Assembly (NCBI GenBank): GCA_031362985.1
Contig: JANLTO010000087.1
Span: 1 to 64,000, forward strand
Source of the DNA: SHZL01 sp031362985
Lineage (GTDB): Bacteria; Pseudomonadota; Gammaproteobacteria; Xanthomonadales; SZUA-36
Direction: 5' to 3'
DNA: 64,000 nucleotides
Shown here: positions 51,179-59,061 of the stretch, in pieces
How the letters are laid out: the number at the start of each line of letters is the position of its first letter
Numbering within the stretch: position 1 is the first letter of the stretch
Notes under the pieces: generated by a model
The model's input: the letters and a program-made list of their open reading frames with translations, nothing else
Told to the model about the DNA's origin: nothing
Databases searched by the model: none
Translations under genes and position numbers: made by a program

Positions 51179-51721
51179 GTGAACAGCGACGAAATCATTG
51201 ATTTCTGGTTCAGCGAACCGGTGCGCCGCAAGTGGTGGACCAGGGACGAGGCGTTCGATACAGAAATTCGCCGGCACTTTGCCACCGTGCACGAGCTGGC
51301 AAAGCGGGAAGAGCTGGCCGGCTGGCGCGCCACTCCCAAGGGTCGCCTTGCAGAAATCATCGTACTGGACCAGTTTTCGCGCAACCTGTTTCGTAATTCC
51401 AGCGAAGCCTTTGCACAGGATGAGCTGGCCCGCCGCTTGACCCGGGAGGCGGTTGACTGCGGCGCGGACCTCGCGCTCACGCCCACACAGCGTTCTTTCC
51501 TGTACATGCCGCTGATGCATAGCGAAGCAGCAGCCGACCACGAGGAATCCATGCGCTTGTTCGCCAGCCATTCGGACCTTGCCTTCAACCTGGATTTCGC
51601 CCGTAAGCACAAGGAGGTTATCGATCGGTTTGGGCGTTACCCGCACCGTAATGCGGTGCTCGGACGGGAATCCACCCCGCAAGAGCAGCTGTTCCTGCAA
51701 CAACCCGGTTCTTCGTTCTGA
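51179..51721 (+). CDS. DUF924 family protein
   Basis: A 180-residue helical protein with the family text IIDFWFSEPVRRKWW, LAEIIVLDQFSRNLFR and LTPTQRSFLYMPLMHSE, and the closing FGRYPHRNAVLGRESTPQE. The fold is TPR-like and the function is unknown. GTG 51179 starts the recognised domain. It follows the amidohydrolase by 41 bp and may be co-transcribed. Confidence 0.85.
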   Translation: MNSDEIIDFWFSEPVRRKWWTRDEAFDTEIRRHFATVHELAKREELAGWRATPKGRLAEIIVLDQFSRNLFRNSSEAFAQDELARRLTREAVDCGADLALTPTQRSFLYMPLMHSEAAADHEESMRLFASHSDLAFNLDFARKHKEVIDRFGRYPHRNAVLGRESTPQEQLFLQQPGSSF

Positions 51722-51726
51722 TCCTG

Positions 51727-52485
51727 TCAGGGAGCCGGGCTGACTTTTCCCTGCCGGCTGGCAGTGAAATCATCAATGAGCTGCAGCATGCGCTGCCGCC
51801 CAAAACTTCCGTAGTGGCCGCAATGGAAAGTGTCTGCGGGAATTTCTTTCAGGCGGGCCAATGTCTCCAGGTACAACTCCGGCTGTGAGGTCGACAGATT
51901 ATCCAGCAATTCCCCGTCATACAGCGTATCCCCGGTAAACAGGGTTGCGGTTTGCTTTTCATAAAGGCAGATAGATCCCGGTGAGTGGCCAGGCATGTGG
52001 AACACGCGCAGCAGGCGATTGCCAAGGTCAAGCTCATCACCTTCATCAATCAACTGGCTCGGTGGCGCTGGAACAATAGCGTACTGCTCGAAACCGAAAC
52101 CGGCGTACGGTAAGGCGCTCATGACTTCGGCCTCGCTCACCGTAGCGCGGAATTCCGACCAGACCGTGTTGGCTCCACCCGGCGCCGCCAGCACCATGGC
52201 CTCTGCCGGGTGGCATAAGCGGTGTTCGAATTCGTGGTGGCAGCCGATGTGATCAAAATGGGTGTGTGATGTAACCGCCAGCACGGTACGTTCAGACAAG
52301 TCACTGATTGCCTGGCGCAGTGAAACCACGCCCAGGCCCGAATCGATCAGCACATCACGATCACGTCCGCGCAGATGCCAGATATTGCAGCGTACGTCCG
52401 GGCTGACATGGGTCTCACGGATGAGCGTGATGTCGCCACTGATGGCCAGTGTTTCATACCATTGATCAGCGATTTGAAGTTGCAT
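51727..52485 (-). CDS. Metallo-beta-lactamase-fold hydrolase
   Basis: A 252-residue cytoplasmic MBL enzyme. The metal box is SHTHFDHIGCHHEF, the next His lies in FHMPGHSPGSICLYE and the bridging Asp in LFTGDTLYDGELL, with a final His in HCGHYGSF. The short form without an accessory domain matches glyoxalase II-like or lactonase-like enzymes. The substrate is unknown. Convergent with the DUF924 gene. Confidence 0.87.
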   Translation of the reverse strand: MQLQIADQWYETLAISGDITLIRETHVSPDVRCNIWHLRGRDRDVLIDSGLGVVSLRQAISDLSERTVLAVTSHTHFDHIGCHHEFEHRLCHPAEAMVLAAPGGANTVWSEFRATVSEAEVMSALPYAGFGFEQYAIVPAPPSQLIDEGDELDLGNRLLRVFHMPGHSPGSICLYEKQTATLFTGDTLYDGELLDNLSTSQPELYLETLARLKEIPADTFHCGHYGSFGRQRMLQLIDDFTASRQGKVSPAP

Positions 52486-52614
52486 GTGTAGCCGGGCCTG
52501 TCTGCGAGTGGGCGTGCCGGGTGTGTTTGAGTGAGTGGGCTAATGTAGCAGACAAATGCAGCAGAATGGTCGGGGCGGGTATCAACTGGCGCAGGGATCC
52601 AGTTTCTTGCAGAC

Positions 52615-52637
52615 AAAAAAAAAGGGGCCTGTGCCCC
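52615..52637 (-). terminator. Rho-independent terminator of the 52-residue Arg-rich gene
   Basis: On the minus strand GGGGC-ACAG-GCCCC is followed by nine T. It lies 70 bp after the stop of the small Arg-rich gene. A longer alternative pairing with GGCCCC at 52657-52662 may form. Confidence 0.75.
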
Positions 52638-52708
52638 GTCGAATACGGTGTGCAAAGGCCCCTGCTAAAACATTGGTAAAAGATCCACGTTGCTCCTTTT
52701 CATCTGCG

Positions 52709-52867
52709 TCAGTACAGCAAAGCCGACCAACTATCCACATTGCGCCTTGCCATTCGATCCAACCTGCGCTGGCGGCGCATGCGCCGTTCCTGTAAGCGGA
52801 TCACTTCAAGCCGGTTGCTTCTGGTGGTGGCAACTCTCTGGCTTTCATGTAAGGTTTCGTTTAACAT
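52709..52867 (-). CDS. Small Arg-rich basic protein (52 residues)
   Basis: AAGGAGAAAGTA before ATG 52865-52867 is a strong ribosome site, and a terminator follows, so this is a complete transcription unit. The protein is one predicted helix: MLNETLHESQRVATTRSN, then RLEVIRLQERRMRRQRRLDR, ending SWSALLY. About one residue in four is Arg. It may bind nucleic acid or a partner protein; nothing closer was recognised. It is divergent from the LysR gene. Confidence 0.6.
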   Translation of the reverse strand: MLNETLHESQRVATTRSNRLEVIRLQERRMRRQRRLDRMARRNVDSWSALLY

Positions 52868-52933
52868 TACTTTCTCCTTCAGTTTAGTTCGTAAGTTGTT
52901 GTTGCAAGAACATTTATACGCTTTTTTAACCAA

Positions 52934-52951
52934 ATATTCTAACGGGAATAT
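52934..52951. promoter_or_regulatory. ATATTC-N6-GAATAT palindrome, candidate LysR operator
   Basis: The inverted repeat lies in the 115-bp divergent gap between the LysR gene and the small Arg-rich gene, 32 bp before the LysR start. It has the interrupted dyad form usual for LysR-type sites. Confidence 0.42.
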
Positions 52952-52982
52952 CTCAATGTTCATTAAGATTTACTTAACTTAA

Positions 52983-53873
52983 ATGTCGCAGACTCCACTC
53001 AATGCCCTGCGTACATTTGCTGCTGTTGCGGAACGCCTGAGTTTCACCAAGGGTGCAGCAGCGCTGCATGTGAGTCCTGCCGCCGTCAGCTCCCAAATCC
53101 GCGTGCTGGAAGAACGCCTCAACCGGCCTTTGTTCCATCGCCATGGGCGGCAAGTGACGCTCACTGAGGCCGGCAAAAAGCTGTTACCCGGCGTGCAGCG
53201 TGGCCTTGCCGAGATTCGCCAGGCGTTTCATGCCATGGAGCAGGATCTGTCCGAAGGGGTATTGAATGTCAGCATGGTGCCCACCTTCCTGCAGAAATGG
53301 ATGATGCCCCGCCTGGCGGATTTCTACCGCAACCAACCGGATATCGACCTGCGCATTAACGCCGACAGCAGCCTGGTGCGGTTTGATGAGACGGACTTTC
53401 ATGCCGCCATTCGCTTTGGACCCGGTACCTGGCCCGGGTTAAAGGCGGTAAAAATTCTGGATGATTGGATTCTGCCGGTGTGCAGCCCGCAGTTACTGCG
53501 AAAAATCGGCCCGATTAATACTGCCAAGGAACTCCAGCAGCATAATCTGCTGTTTGTGGAAAGCGAAGTCTGGGAATCCTGGTTCGAGGCCCTGGGTGAA
53601 ACCAGCGAAAACCGCCGCTGGCCCCTGCTGAATGACTCCCTGAGCATTCTCATGGCGGCTGAGCAAGGCCAGGGCATTGCCCTGTCCCGCTGGTCACTGG
53701 TCGCGCGTGACCTGGTGGCTGGACGCCTGGTACGCCCGTTTGCCAAGGTGGTAAAGACTGACTGGTCCTACTTCTTTGTTTCACCCCCGCACTACTTCGA
53801 CATTCCCAAGGTAGTGCGTTTTCGTGAGTGGATGGAAGAAAGCTGCCAGATGTTTGAGAAGCCCGATGTTTGA
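52983..53873 (+). CDS. LysR-family regulator, GcvA-like
   Basis: The N-terminal winged helix matches the GcvA group closely (PLNALRTFAAVAERLSFTKGAAALHVSPAAVSSQIRVLE in order), and the effector domain follows from about residue 90 with SMVPTFLQKWMMPRLADF. GcvA activates glycine cleavage, but this branch includes many regulators of neighbouring genes. Its likely target is the divergent 52-residue gene or itself. The C-terminus (QMFEKPDV) is coded by the start of a 16-bp repeat array. Confidence 0.88.
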   Translation: MSQTPLNALRTFAAVAERLSFTKGAAALHVSPAAVSSQIRVLEERLNRPLFHRHGRQVTLTEAGKKLLPGVQRGLAEIRQAFHAMEQDLSEGVLNVSMVPTFLQKWMMPRLADFYRNQPDIDLRINADSSLVRFDETDFHAAIRFGPGTWPGLKAVKILDDWILPVCSPQLLRKIGPINTAKELQQHNLLFVESEVWESWFEALGETSENRRWPLLNDSLSILMAAEQGQGIALSRWSLVARDLVAGRLVRPFAKVVKTDWSYFFVSPPHYFDIPKVVRFREWMEESCQMFEKPDV

Positions 53874-53913
53874 GAAACCCGATGCTTGAGAAATCCGAAG
53901 TTTGAGAAGCCCG
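53850..53913 (+). repeat. Four 16-bp tandem repeats across the LysR stop codon
   Basis: ATGTTTGAGAAGCCCG and three variants follow without gaps at 53850, 53866, 53882 and 53898. The first unit codes the end of the regulator and the second contains its stop. A period that is not a multiple of three shifts frame in each copy, so contraction or expansion would change the protein tail only slightly. Confidence 0.7.
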
Positions 53914-53964
53914 AAGTCGTCTGATCGCTATACAATAGCTGCAAATCCCCACCGGGCAACCACC

Positions 53965-55707
53965 ATGACCGATAAAGCCACCACCAGCTTCATGCGCTCC
54001 TTGTGCATGGGGCAGATCGAACAGGATGCCCTGTTTCCTTTCCCCGCTTTGCCTGCAGCGCAACGCGATACCCTGCACGAAATCACCGCTGCGCTGGAAG
54101 ACTTGCTGGGCCCGCGCGCCAATGAGTTCCGCCAATGGGATGTGGCCGGCGAGATGCCCGCTGAGTTCATTGAAGCGCTCAGGTCGTTTGGACTGTTCGG
54201 CCTCATCATTCCCGAATCGTATGGCGGCATGGGCCTGGGTAACATGGCGTATTCCCGCACTCTCCAGGAAGTCGGTCGCTACGATGCCTCGGTGGCCGTG
54301 ACCATTGGCGCGCACAGTTCCATTGGCATGCGGGGATTGCTGTTGTTCGGCACGGAAGAACAAAAACAGCGTTACATGCCCAGGCTGGCGACCGGTGAAC
54401 TGATCGCGGCCTTCTGCCTGACCGAGCCCGGGGCCGGCTCAGACGCTGCAGCGGTCAAAACCACCGCCGTGCAAGACGGTGATCACTGGGTACTCAATGG
54501 CAACAAGCTGTGGATTACCAATGGCGGCATAGCCGGTTTTTTTACCGTGTTCGCGCGCACCGGTGCCGCTGATGCCCACGGCAAAATGACCGCGTTCATC
54601 GTCACCTCTGACATGCCGGGGGTAAGCACCAGCCCGCACGAAGACAAGATGGGCTTGCGCGCCAGTTCGACCACCAGCGTGCTGTTCGATAATGTGAAAG
54701 TACCCGCAGGCAACATGCTGGGCGAGCCAGGCAAAGGCTTCAAGGTCGCCATGCAGATTCTGAACAGCGGGCGTACCGGTCTCGGCGGCGGTTCCGTAGG
54801 CGGTATGAAGCAACTGATCGAACTGGCCACCCGCCAGGCCAATGAACGCAAGACCTTCGGCCAGCCCATCGCCAGTTACGGGGCCATCAAGGAAAAAATC
54901 GGGCGCATGGTGGTGGATTGCTACACCTCAGAGGCGGTGGTGACCATGGTGGGCGGCCTGATCGACGGCGGCTACCAGGACTATGCAGTGGAGGCCGCCA
55001 TCTCCAAGGTCTATGCCACCGAATGCCTGGCGCGCACAGCGGATGAGGCCTTGCAGATTGCCGGGGGTAACGGGTTCATGCGGGACTACCCGTACGAACG
55101 CATTGTGCGTGACTGCCGCATCAACCGCATTTACGAGGGCACCAACGAGATCCTGCGCCTGTTCATCGCCCTGACCGCCATGAACGATGTGGGCAGCCAG
55201 CTGAAGGAGTTGGCCGCTTCGATGAAAGGCGTTCTGAACGATCCGATCAAGGGCTTCGGCGTGCTCAGCGACTATGCGCGCAAGCACGCCCAGTTGGCCA
55301 CCGGCCGCGGGGAAAGCGGCAAGCTGCAGAATCTGCACAAAGCCATTCGTGCAGCGGCGGACGGCTTTGAAATCGAGGTACGCTACCTGGCGCAGGCGAC
55401 CGACCGTATCCTGCGCAAACACGGCAAGAATATCATCGGCAAACAATTTGCCACCAAGCGTTTAGCGGACATCATGATCGACCTGTTCGTGCTGGCCTGC
55501 ACACTCAGCCGCGTCCAGGCTGCAATCGATGCCCATGGAGTGGAGAAGGCATCCCGCGAAATTGATATTCTTCACGTATTCACGCGCGAGGCACGGGTGC
55601 GTATGAAACAGAACTTCCGACGCATTGATAATAACGACGATGAGCTGATCAAGGCCCTGGCAGTGGACGCGTTCGAGTCCGAGCGTTTTCGCTGGGATAC
55701 GATTTAG
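53965..55707 (+). CDS. Acyl-CoA dehydrogenase (VLCAD/ACAD9-like, 580 residues)
   Basis: The core acyl-CoA dehydrogenase has FCLTEPGAGSDAAAVKT, LNGNKLWITNGGIAGFFTVFA and RKTFGQPIASYGAIKEKIG; the catalytic Glu lies in RIYEGTNEILRLFIAL. An added C-terminal helical domain of about 170 residues is typical for VLCAD/ACAD9-type enzymes, which oxidise longer chains. ATG 53965 begins MTDKATTSFMRSL; the frame above is intergenic. It is transcribed alone, behind the 16-bp repeats. Confidence 0.9.
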   Translation: MTDKATTSFMRSLCMGQIEQDALFPFPALPAAQRDTLHEITAALEDLLGPRANEFRQWDVAGEMPAEFIEALRSFGLFGLIIPESYGGMGLGNMAYSRTLQEVGRYDASVAVTIGAHSSIGMRGLLLFGTEEQKQRYMPRLATGELIAAFCLTEPGAGSDAAAVKTTAVQDGDHWVLNGNKLWITNGGIAGFFTVFARTGAADAHGKMTAFIVTSDMPGVSTSPHEDKMGLRASSTTSVLFDNVKVPAGNMLGEPGKGFKVAMQILNSGRTGLGGGSVGGMKQLIELATRQANERKTFGQPIASYGAIKEKIGRMVVDCYTSEAVVTMVGGLIDGGYQDYAVEAAISKVYATECLARTADEALQIAGGNGFMRDYPYERIVRDCRINRIYEGTNEILRLFIALTAMNDVGSQLKELAASMKGVLNDPIKGFGVLSDYARKHAQLATGRGESGKLQNLHKAIRAAADGFEIEVRYLAQATDRILRKHGKNIIGKQFATKRLADIMIDLFVLACTLSRVQAAIDAHGVEKASREIDILHVFTREARVRMKQNFRRIDNNDDELIKALAVDAFESERFRWDTI

Positions 55708-55734
55708 CCAACGGGTCTAGCCAATAATGGGAGC

Positions 55735-56646
55735 TTAGCCCCCCTGTAGTTCAACCAGGGCTTTCAAAACCAGCACATCGAGCACCTCCGCCTGTTTTCC
55801 CGCCGTCGTGGCGTTAAAGTGCATGGCCAACAGGAAGGCCATGATGTTGTGCCGCCTTGCCAGGCCCGCCTGGCTTTCGGATGCTTCCTCCCAGTTTTTC
55901 CAGGGTTGGGGGCTTGCAATGCCGGCAAACCAATCTGACCAAAATGCCGGACCTGCGCTTTCGCGCGCCCAGGCATAAAACACGGCGCGGGCCAGGCGGC
56001 CCGGCTCGCCGTACATGTAGAACACCTCTCCTTTGGGCGCAATCTGTGTGAGCACTGCCCACATCAGCCATTCAATTTGTGCCGCATTGATGTTGGGGTT
56101 GAGCACCAGTTGCAGCACCAGGTCCGATCCATGGGCCACGCCATGCCGCCAGCCTTCCGTTGCAGAGAAACCCCGGTAGTCACTTACCGATGCGAGGTAC
56201 CTGGCTGCGACCTCGACCAGTTCTTTTCGCATGGCCGGTGTGAAGGTATTGTCGATCCTGTCGGTACGTGCTACTTCCGACAATACCAGGGCAGCAAACG
56301 GTTGCTGAAACCCATTGGCATCCGCGGTACTGGCAATCTGCACCAACAGGTTGGCATATGAAGCGCTGATGGTTTCAGGCGGAAGATCCTTGCCGCGCAA
56401 CCAGGTTGCAAGGGCCGTGAAGGACACGCCGTCACGGATCGCTGGATCTGGATCCGAGAGGCAGGCCAGCAAACCCAGGGCCAGCGCATTGCGCTGCGCC
56501 GCGTCTTCAATCAGGAACCCGGCTTTGGCCAATTCCAGCAATTGCGCTTTGTCATAGCCGGCGGGAGGGCATTCATCCGCAGCAGGCGCCCGCAACGGCA
56601 TCAACGTAAGTACGGCAAAAACACAAACAAGAACCAGTGGATTCAT
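55735..56646 (-). CDS. DUF2785 domain protein with signal peptide
   Basis: The signal peptide MNPLVLVCVFAVLTLMPLRAPAADE is followed by an all-helical domain: LLACLSDPDPAIRDGVSF, ETISASYANLLVQIA, then SVSDYRGFSATEGWRHGVAHGSDLVLQL, the conserved DUF2785 heart, and a C-terminal helical repeat. Function is unknown; the GWRHGVAHG motif hints at a metal or enzyme site. ATG 56646 starts the signal; ATGs at 56664 and 56679 are possible. The longer frame above runs inside the next gene and is not coding. Confidence 0.72.
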   Translation of the reverse strand: MNPLVLVCVFAVLTLMPLRAPAADECPPAGYDKAQLLELAKAGFLIEDAAQRNALALGLLACLSDPDPAIRDGVSFTALATWLRGKDLPPETISASYANLLVQIASTADANGFQQPFAALVLSEVARTDRIDNTFTPAMRKELVEVAARYLASVSDYRGFSATEGWRHGVAHGSDLVLQLVLNPNINAAQIEWLMWAVLTQIAPKGEVFYMYGEPGRLARAVFYAWARESAGPAFWSDWFAGIASPQPWKNWEEASESQAGLARRHNIMAFLLAMHFNATTAGKQAEVLDVLVLKALVELQGG

Positions 56647-56710
56647 CTCTGCAAACCGCGTCATCGGACTCTGCAGCATCCTGTCCCGCAATATCGCTTG
56701 CCCGGTGTGG

Positions 56711-57211
56711 TCAAGGCGCCGCCGGAATGCGTGTGGCCTGCCAGGCAACCACTTGCCATGTGCCATCCCGACGCAGAAAGGTGCCGGTATTGTAGTAATA
56801 CAGGACTTCCGCTGCGGCCCCGGTGTTTTCCCCGGCCGCCGGAGTGGTTCCAACCAATTTGAACGCCACGATGGCGGTATCGCCATACTGTTGGATGCGG
56901 ATTTCCTCCGCGCTATAGACCGTGGCGGCTTCGATTGCCTCGGCCCCCCCTTTATCGTCATCCTCACTGGCTCGCGCAGGAGTGCTGAGCCCGCCCATGA
57001 TATCGGCCTTGCTGATCCGTTCGCCGCTGGAGCTGGTGTAAATCAGATCTTCCGCCCAGAAGCGATCATGCGCTGCAGCATCGTCGACGGATGCGCCCGC
57101 CAGGAACTCATTCAGCATCAGGGTAAGTTCGGCATTATCATCGTCGGCCATGGCCAGATTTCCATTTACCAGGGCTGCAGCAATTAACAGGGCCTTAAGT
57201 GCACATCGCAT
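56711..57211 (-). CDS. Secreted SnoaL/DUF4440-like (NTF2-fold) protein
   Basis: The signal peptide ends VNGNLAMADD. The mature part is an NTF2-like cone: a first helix LTLMLNEFLAGASVDDAAAHDRFWAEDLIYTSSSGERISKADIM in order, central strands IRIQQYGDTAIVAFKLVG, and the closing TGTFLRRDGTWQVVAWQATRI. The DUF4440 group contains small steroid-isomerase-like or binding proteins. It is 64 bp upstream of the DUF2785 gene on the same strand. Confidence 0.8.
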   Translation of the reverse strand: MRCALKALLIAAALVNGNLAMADDDNAELTLMLNEFLAGASVDDAAAHDRFWAEDLIYTSSSGERISKADIMGGLSTPARASEDDDKGGAEAIEAATVYSAEEIRIQQYGDTAIVAFKLVGTTPAAGENTGAAAEVLYYYNTGTFLRRDGTWQVVAWQATRIPAAP

Positions 57212-57324
57212 GTTTGATTCCCTTTGTTAGTTAGCGATTGTGTTTCGTCTCAATGACATCCATGGCTAATTTTGACCTTGACCAGTAAACTTTACCACCC
57301 CACCACGACTGCAGCCCCAATCCC

Positions 57325-59031
57325 ATGAATAACACAAGCAAGCTACTCATCCGTCTGTTGGGGCTTCTGGCGCTGTGCGCAAGCACCCTGGGCCAGTCTG
57401 CGACCACCGGGGAACTGCTGATATCTGGCGGCCCCATTTACACGGTCGCAGAAATTCAGCCACAAGTTGAAGCAGTGGTGGTCGCCAGCGGCCGCATCCT
57501 GTTTGCCGGCTCCCGCAAAGATGCCCAGGCATGGACTGACAGCGACACCCGGATGCTGGATCTCGCTGGAAAGACCATGATCCCCGGTTTCATTGAAAGC
57601 CATGGCCACATCATGGGTTTCGGTTACAGCCTCAAAGAACTGGATCTGTCCGGCGCCACGACCTACAACGATATGGTTGAGCAAGTAGCTGGCGCGGTGG
57701 CAGCCGCCCAACCCGGTGAGTGGATCATTGGCAATGGTTGGCACCAAAGCAAGTGGGTCACGCCGCCACCGGTCGAGGTCAAGGGATTCCAGACCCACGG
57801 CTTGCTCAGCGAAGTCAGCCCGGATAATCCAGTGCTATTGAACCATGCCAGCGGCCACGCCCTGATGGTCAACGCCAGGGCCATGCAGGCGGCAGGGATT
57901 AGCGCCGGTACGGTTGTCCCGGAGGGCGGTGAGATTATCAAGGATGCCAATGGAGAGGCCACCGGCATCCTCACTGAAAATGCCATGGACCTGGCGTACC
58001 GCGCGTTGCCGGTGAAAACTGCTGCCGACAACCAACAGGCCCTGAGCCTGGCGCTGCAGGAACTCGCCCGCAACGGCATCACCAGCTTCCAGGATGCCGG
58101 CAGTACCCAGGCAGATATTGATGGGTACCGCGCGCTATATGCACAGGGAAAGCTCAGCAGCAGGTTATGGATCATGCTGGCTGGCTGGGACGAGAGCCTG
58201 CTGGCAGAATGGCTGAAGAACGGACCGGAAATCGATGCAGATCATGATTTCCTGACCATCAGGGCCATCAAGCTGGTGGCTGACGGAGCGCTGGGCTCAC
58301 GCGGCGCCTGGCTACTGAAGCCCTACAGCGATCGGCCCGACTGGAGTGGCAGCGCCAGCATACCCATGGAAACGGTGCTGACTGTGGCCGAGGAAGCGCT
58401 GCAGACGGGCTTCCAGTTATGCGTCCATGCTATAGGCGACCGCGCCAATCGCGAGGTGTTGGATCAGTTCGAAATCGCCTTCCACGGCCAACACTCCGAC
58501 GCACGCTTCCGCATCGAACACGCACAGCATCTGAATGAGCAGGACATAGCTCGCTTTGCGCAACTGGGCGTGATCGCATCCATGCAAGGCATCCATTTGA
58601 GTTCCGACCGGCCCTGGGCCATCGATCGGCTGGGCATAGAGCGTATCGAGGAAGGTACTTATGTGTGGCGCAAGCTGCTGGATTCCGGTGCCATCATCAT
58701 CAATGGCACCGATGTGCCGGTTGAGCCGGTGAACCCGATTGCATCCTTCTATGCCCTGGTCACCCGCAAGACCCTGGCCGGCTTACCGGAAGGCGGCTAT
58801 GAACCCGCGCAAAAACTCACCCGCAAGGAAGCGCTCAAAGCCTACACTCTGGACGCGGCTTACGGCGCTTTCGAGGAGACCATCAAAGGCTCCATCGAGG
58901 CGGGCAAGTTGGCCGACTTCACCATTCTTTCAGGTGACATCATGGCCGTTCCGGAGAGCGAGTTACTCGCCGTGCAGGTAGAGCAAACCCTGGTTGGCGG
59001 CAACACTACGTATCTGCGTTCCGACCCATGA
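57325..59031 (+). CDS. Secreted YtcJ-like amidohydrolase
   Basis: A 568-residue enzyme of the amidohydrolase 3 group with a signal peptide (ending LGQSAT). First metal motif GFIESHGHIMGFG, then LCVHAIGDRANREVLD, FRIEHAQHLNEQD and the Asp of INGTDVPVEPVNP. Homologues act on N-acyl or N-formyl amino derivatives. It shares the secreted amidohydrolase theme with the genes at 38020 and 49914. The recQ gene follows 30 bp on, likely on the same transcript. Confidence 0.88.
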   Translation: MNNTSKLLIRLLGLLALCASTLGQSATTGELLISGGPIYTVAEIQPQVEAVVVASGRILFAGSRKDAQAWTDSDTRMLDLAGKTMIPGFIESHGHIMGFGYSLKELDLSGATTYNDMVEQVAGAVAAAQPGEWIIGNGWHQSKWVTPPPVEVKGFQTHGLLSEVSPDNPVLLNHASGHALMVNARAMQAAGISAGTVVPEGGEIIKDANGEATGILTENAMDLAYRALPVKTAADNQQALSLALQELARNGITSFQDAGSTQADIDGYRALYAQGKLSSRLWIMLAGWDESLLAEWLKNGPEIDADHDFLTIRAIKLVADGALGSRGAWLLKPYSDRPDWSGSASIPMETVLTVAEEALQTGFQLCVHAIGDRANREVLDQFEIAFHGQHSDARFRIEHAQHLNEQDIARFAQLGVIASMQGIHLSSDRPWAIDRLGIERIEEGTYVWRKLLDSGAIIINGTDVPVEPVNPIASFYALVTRKTLAGLPEGGYEPAQKLTRKEALKAYTLDAAYGAFEETIKGSIEAGKLADFTILSGDIMAVPESELLAVQVEQTLVGGNTTYLRSDP

Positions 59032-59061
59032 TCCCAGGAAATTGAGGGCGGGTACGGGCCA

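Noticed and set aside
53850..53913. Tandem repeats as a CRISPR array
   Set aside because: The units are only 16 bp with no spacers, and no cas genes are near.
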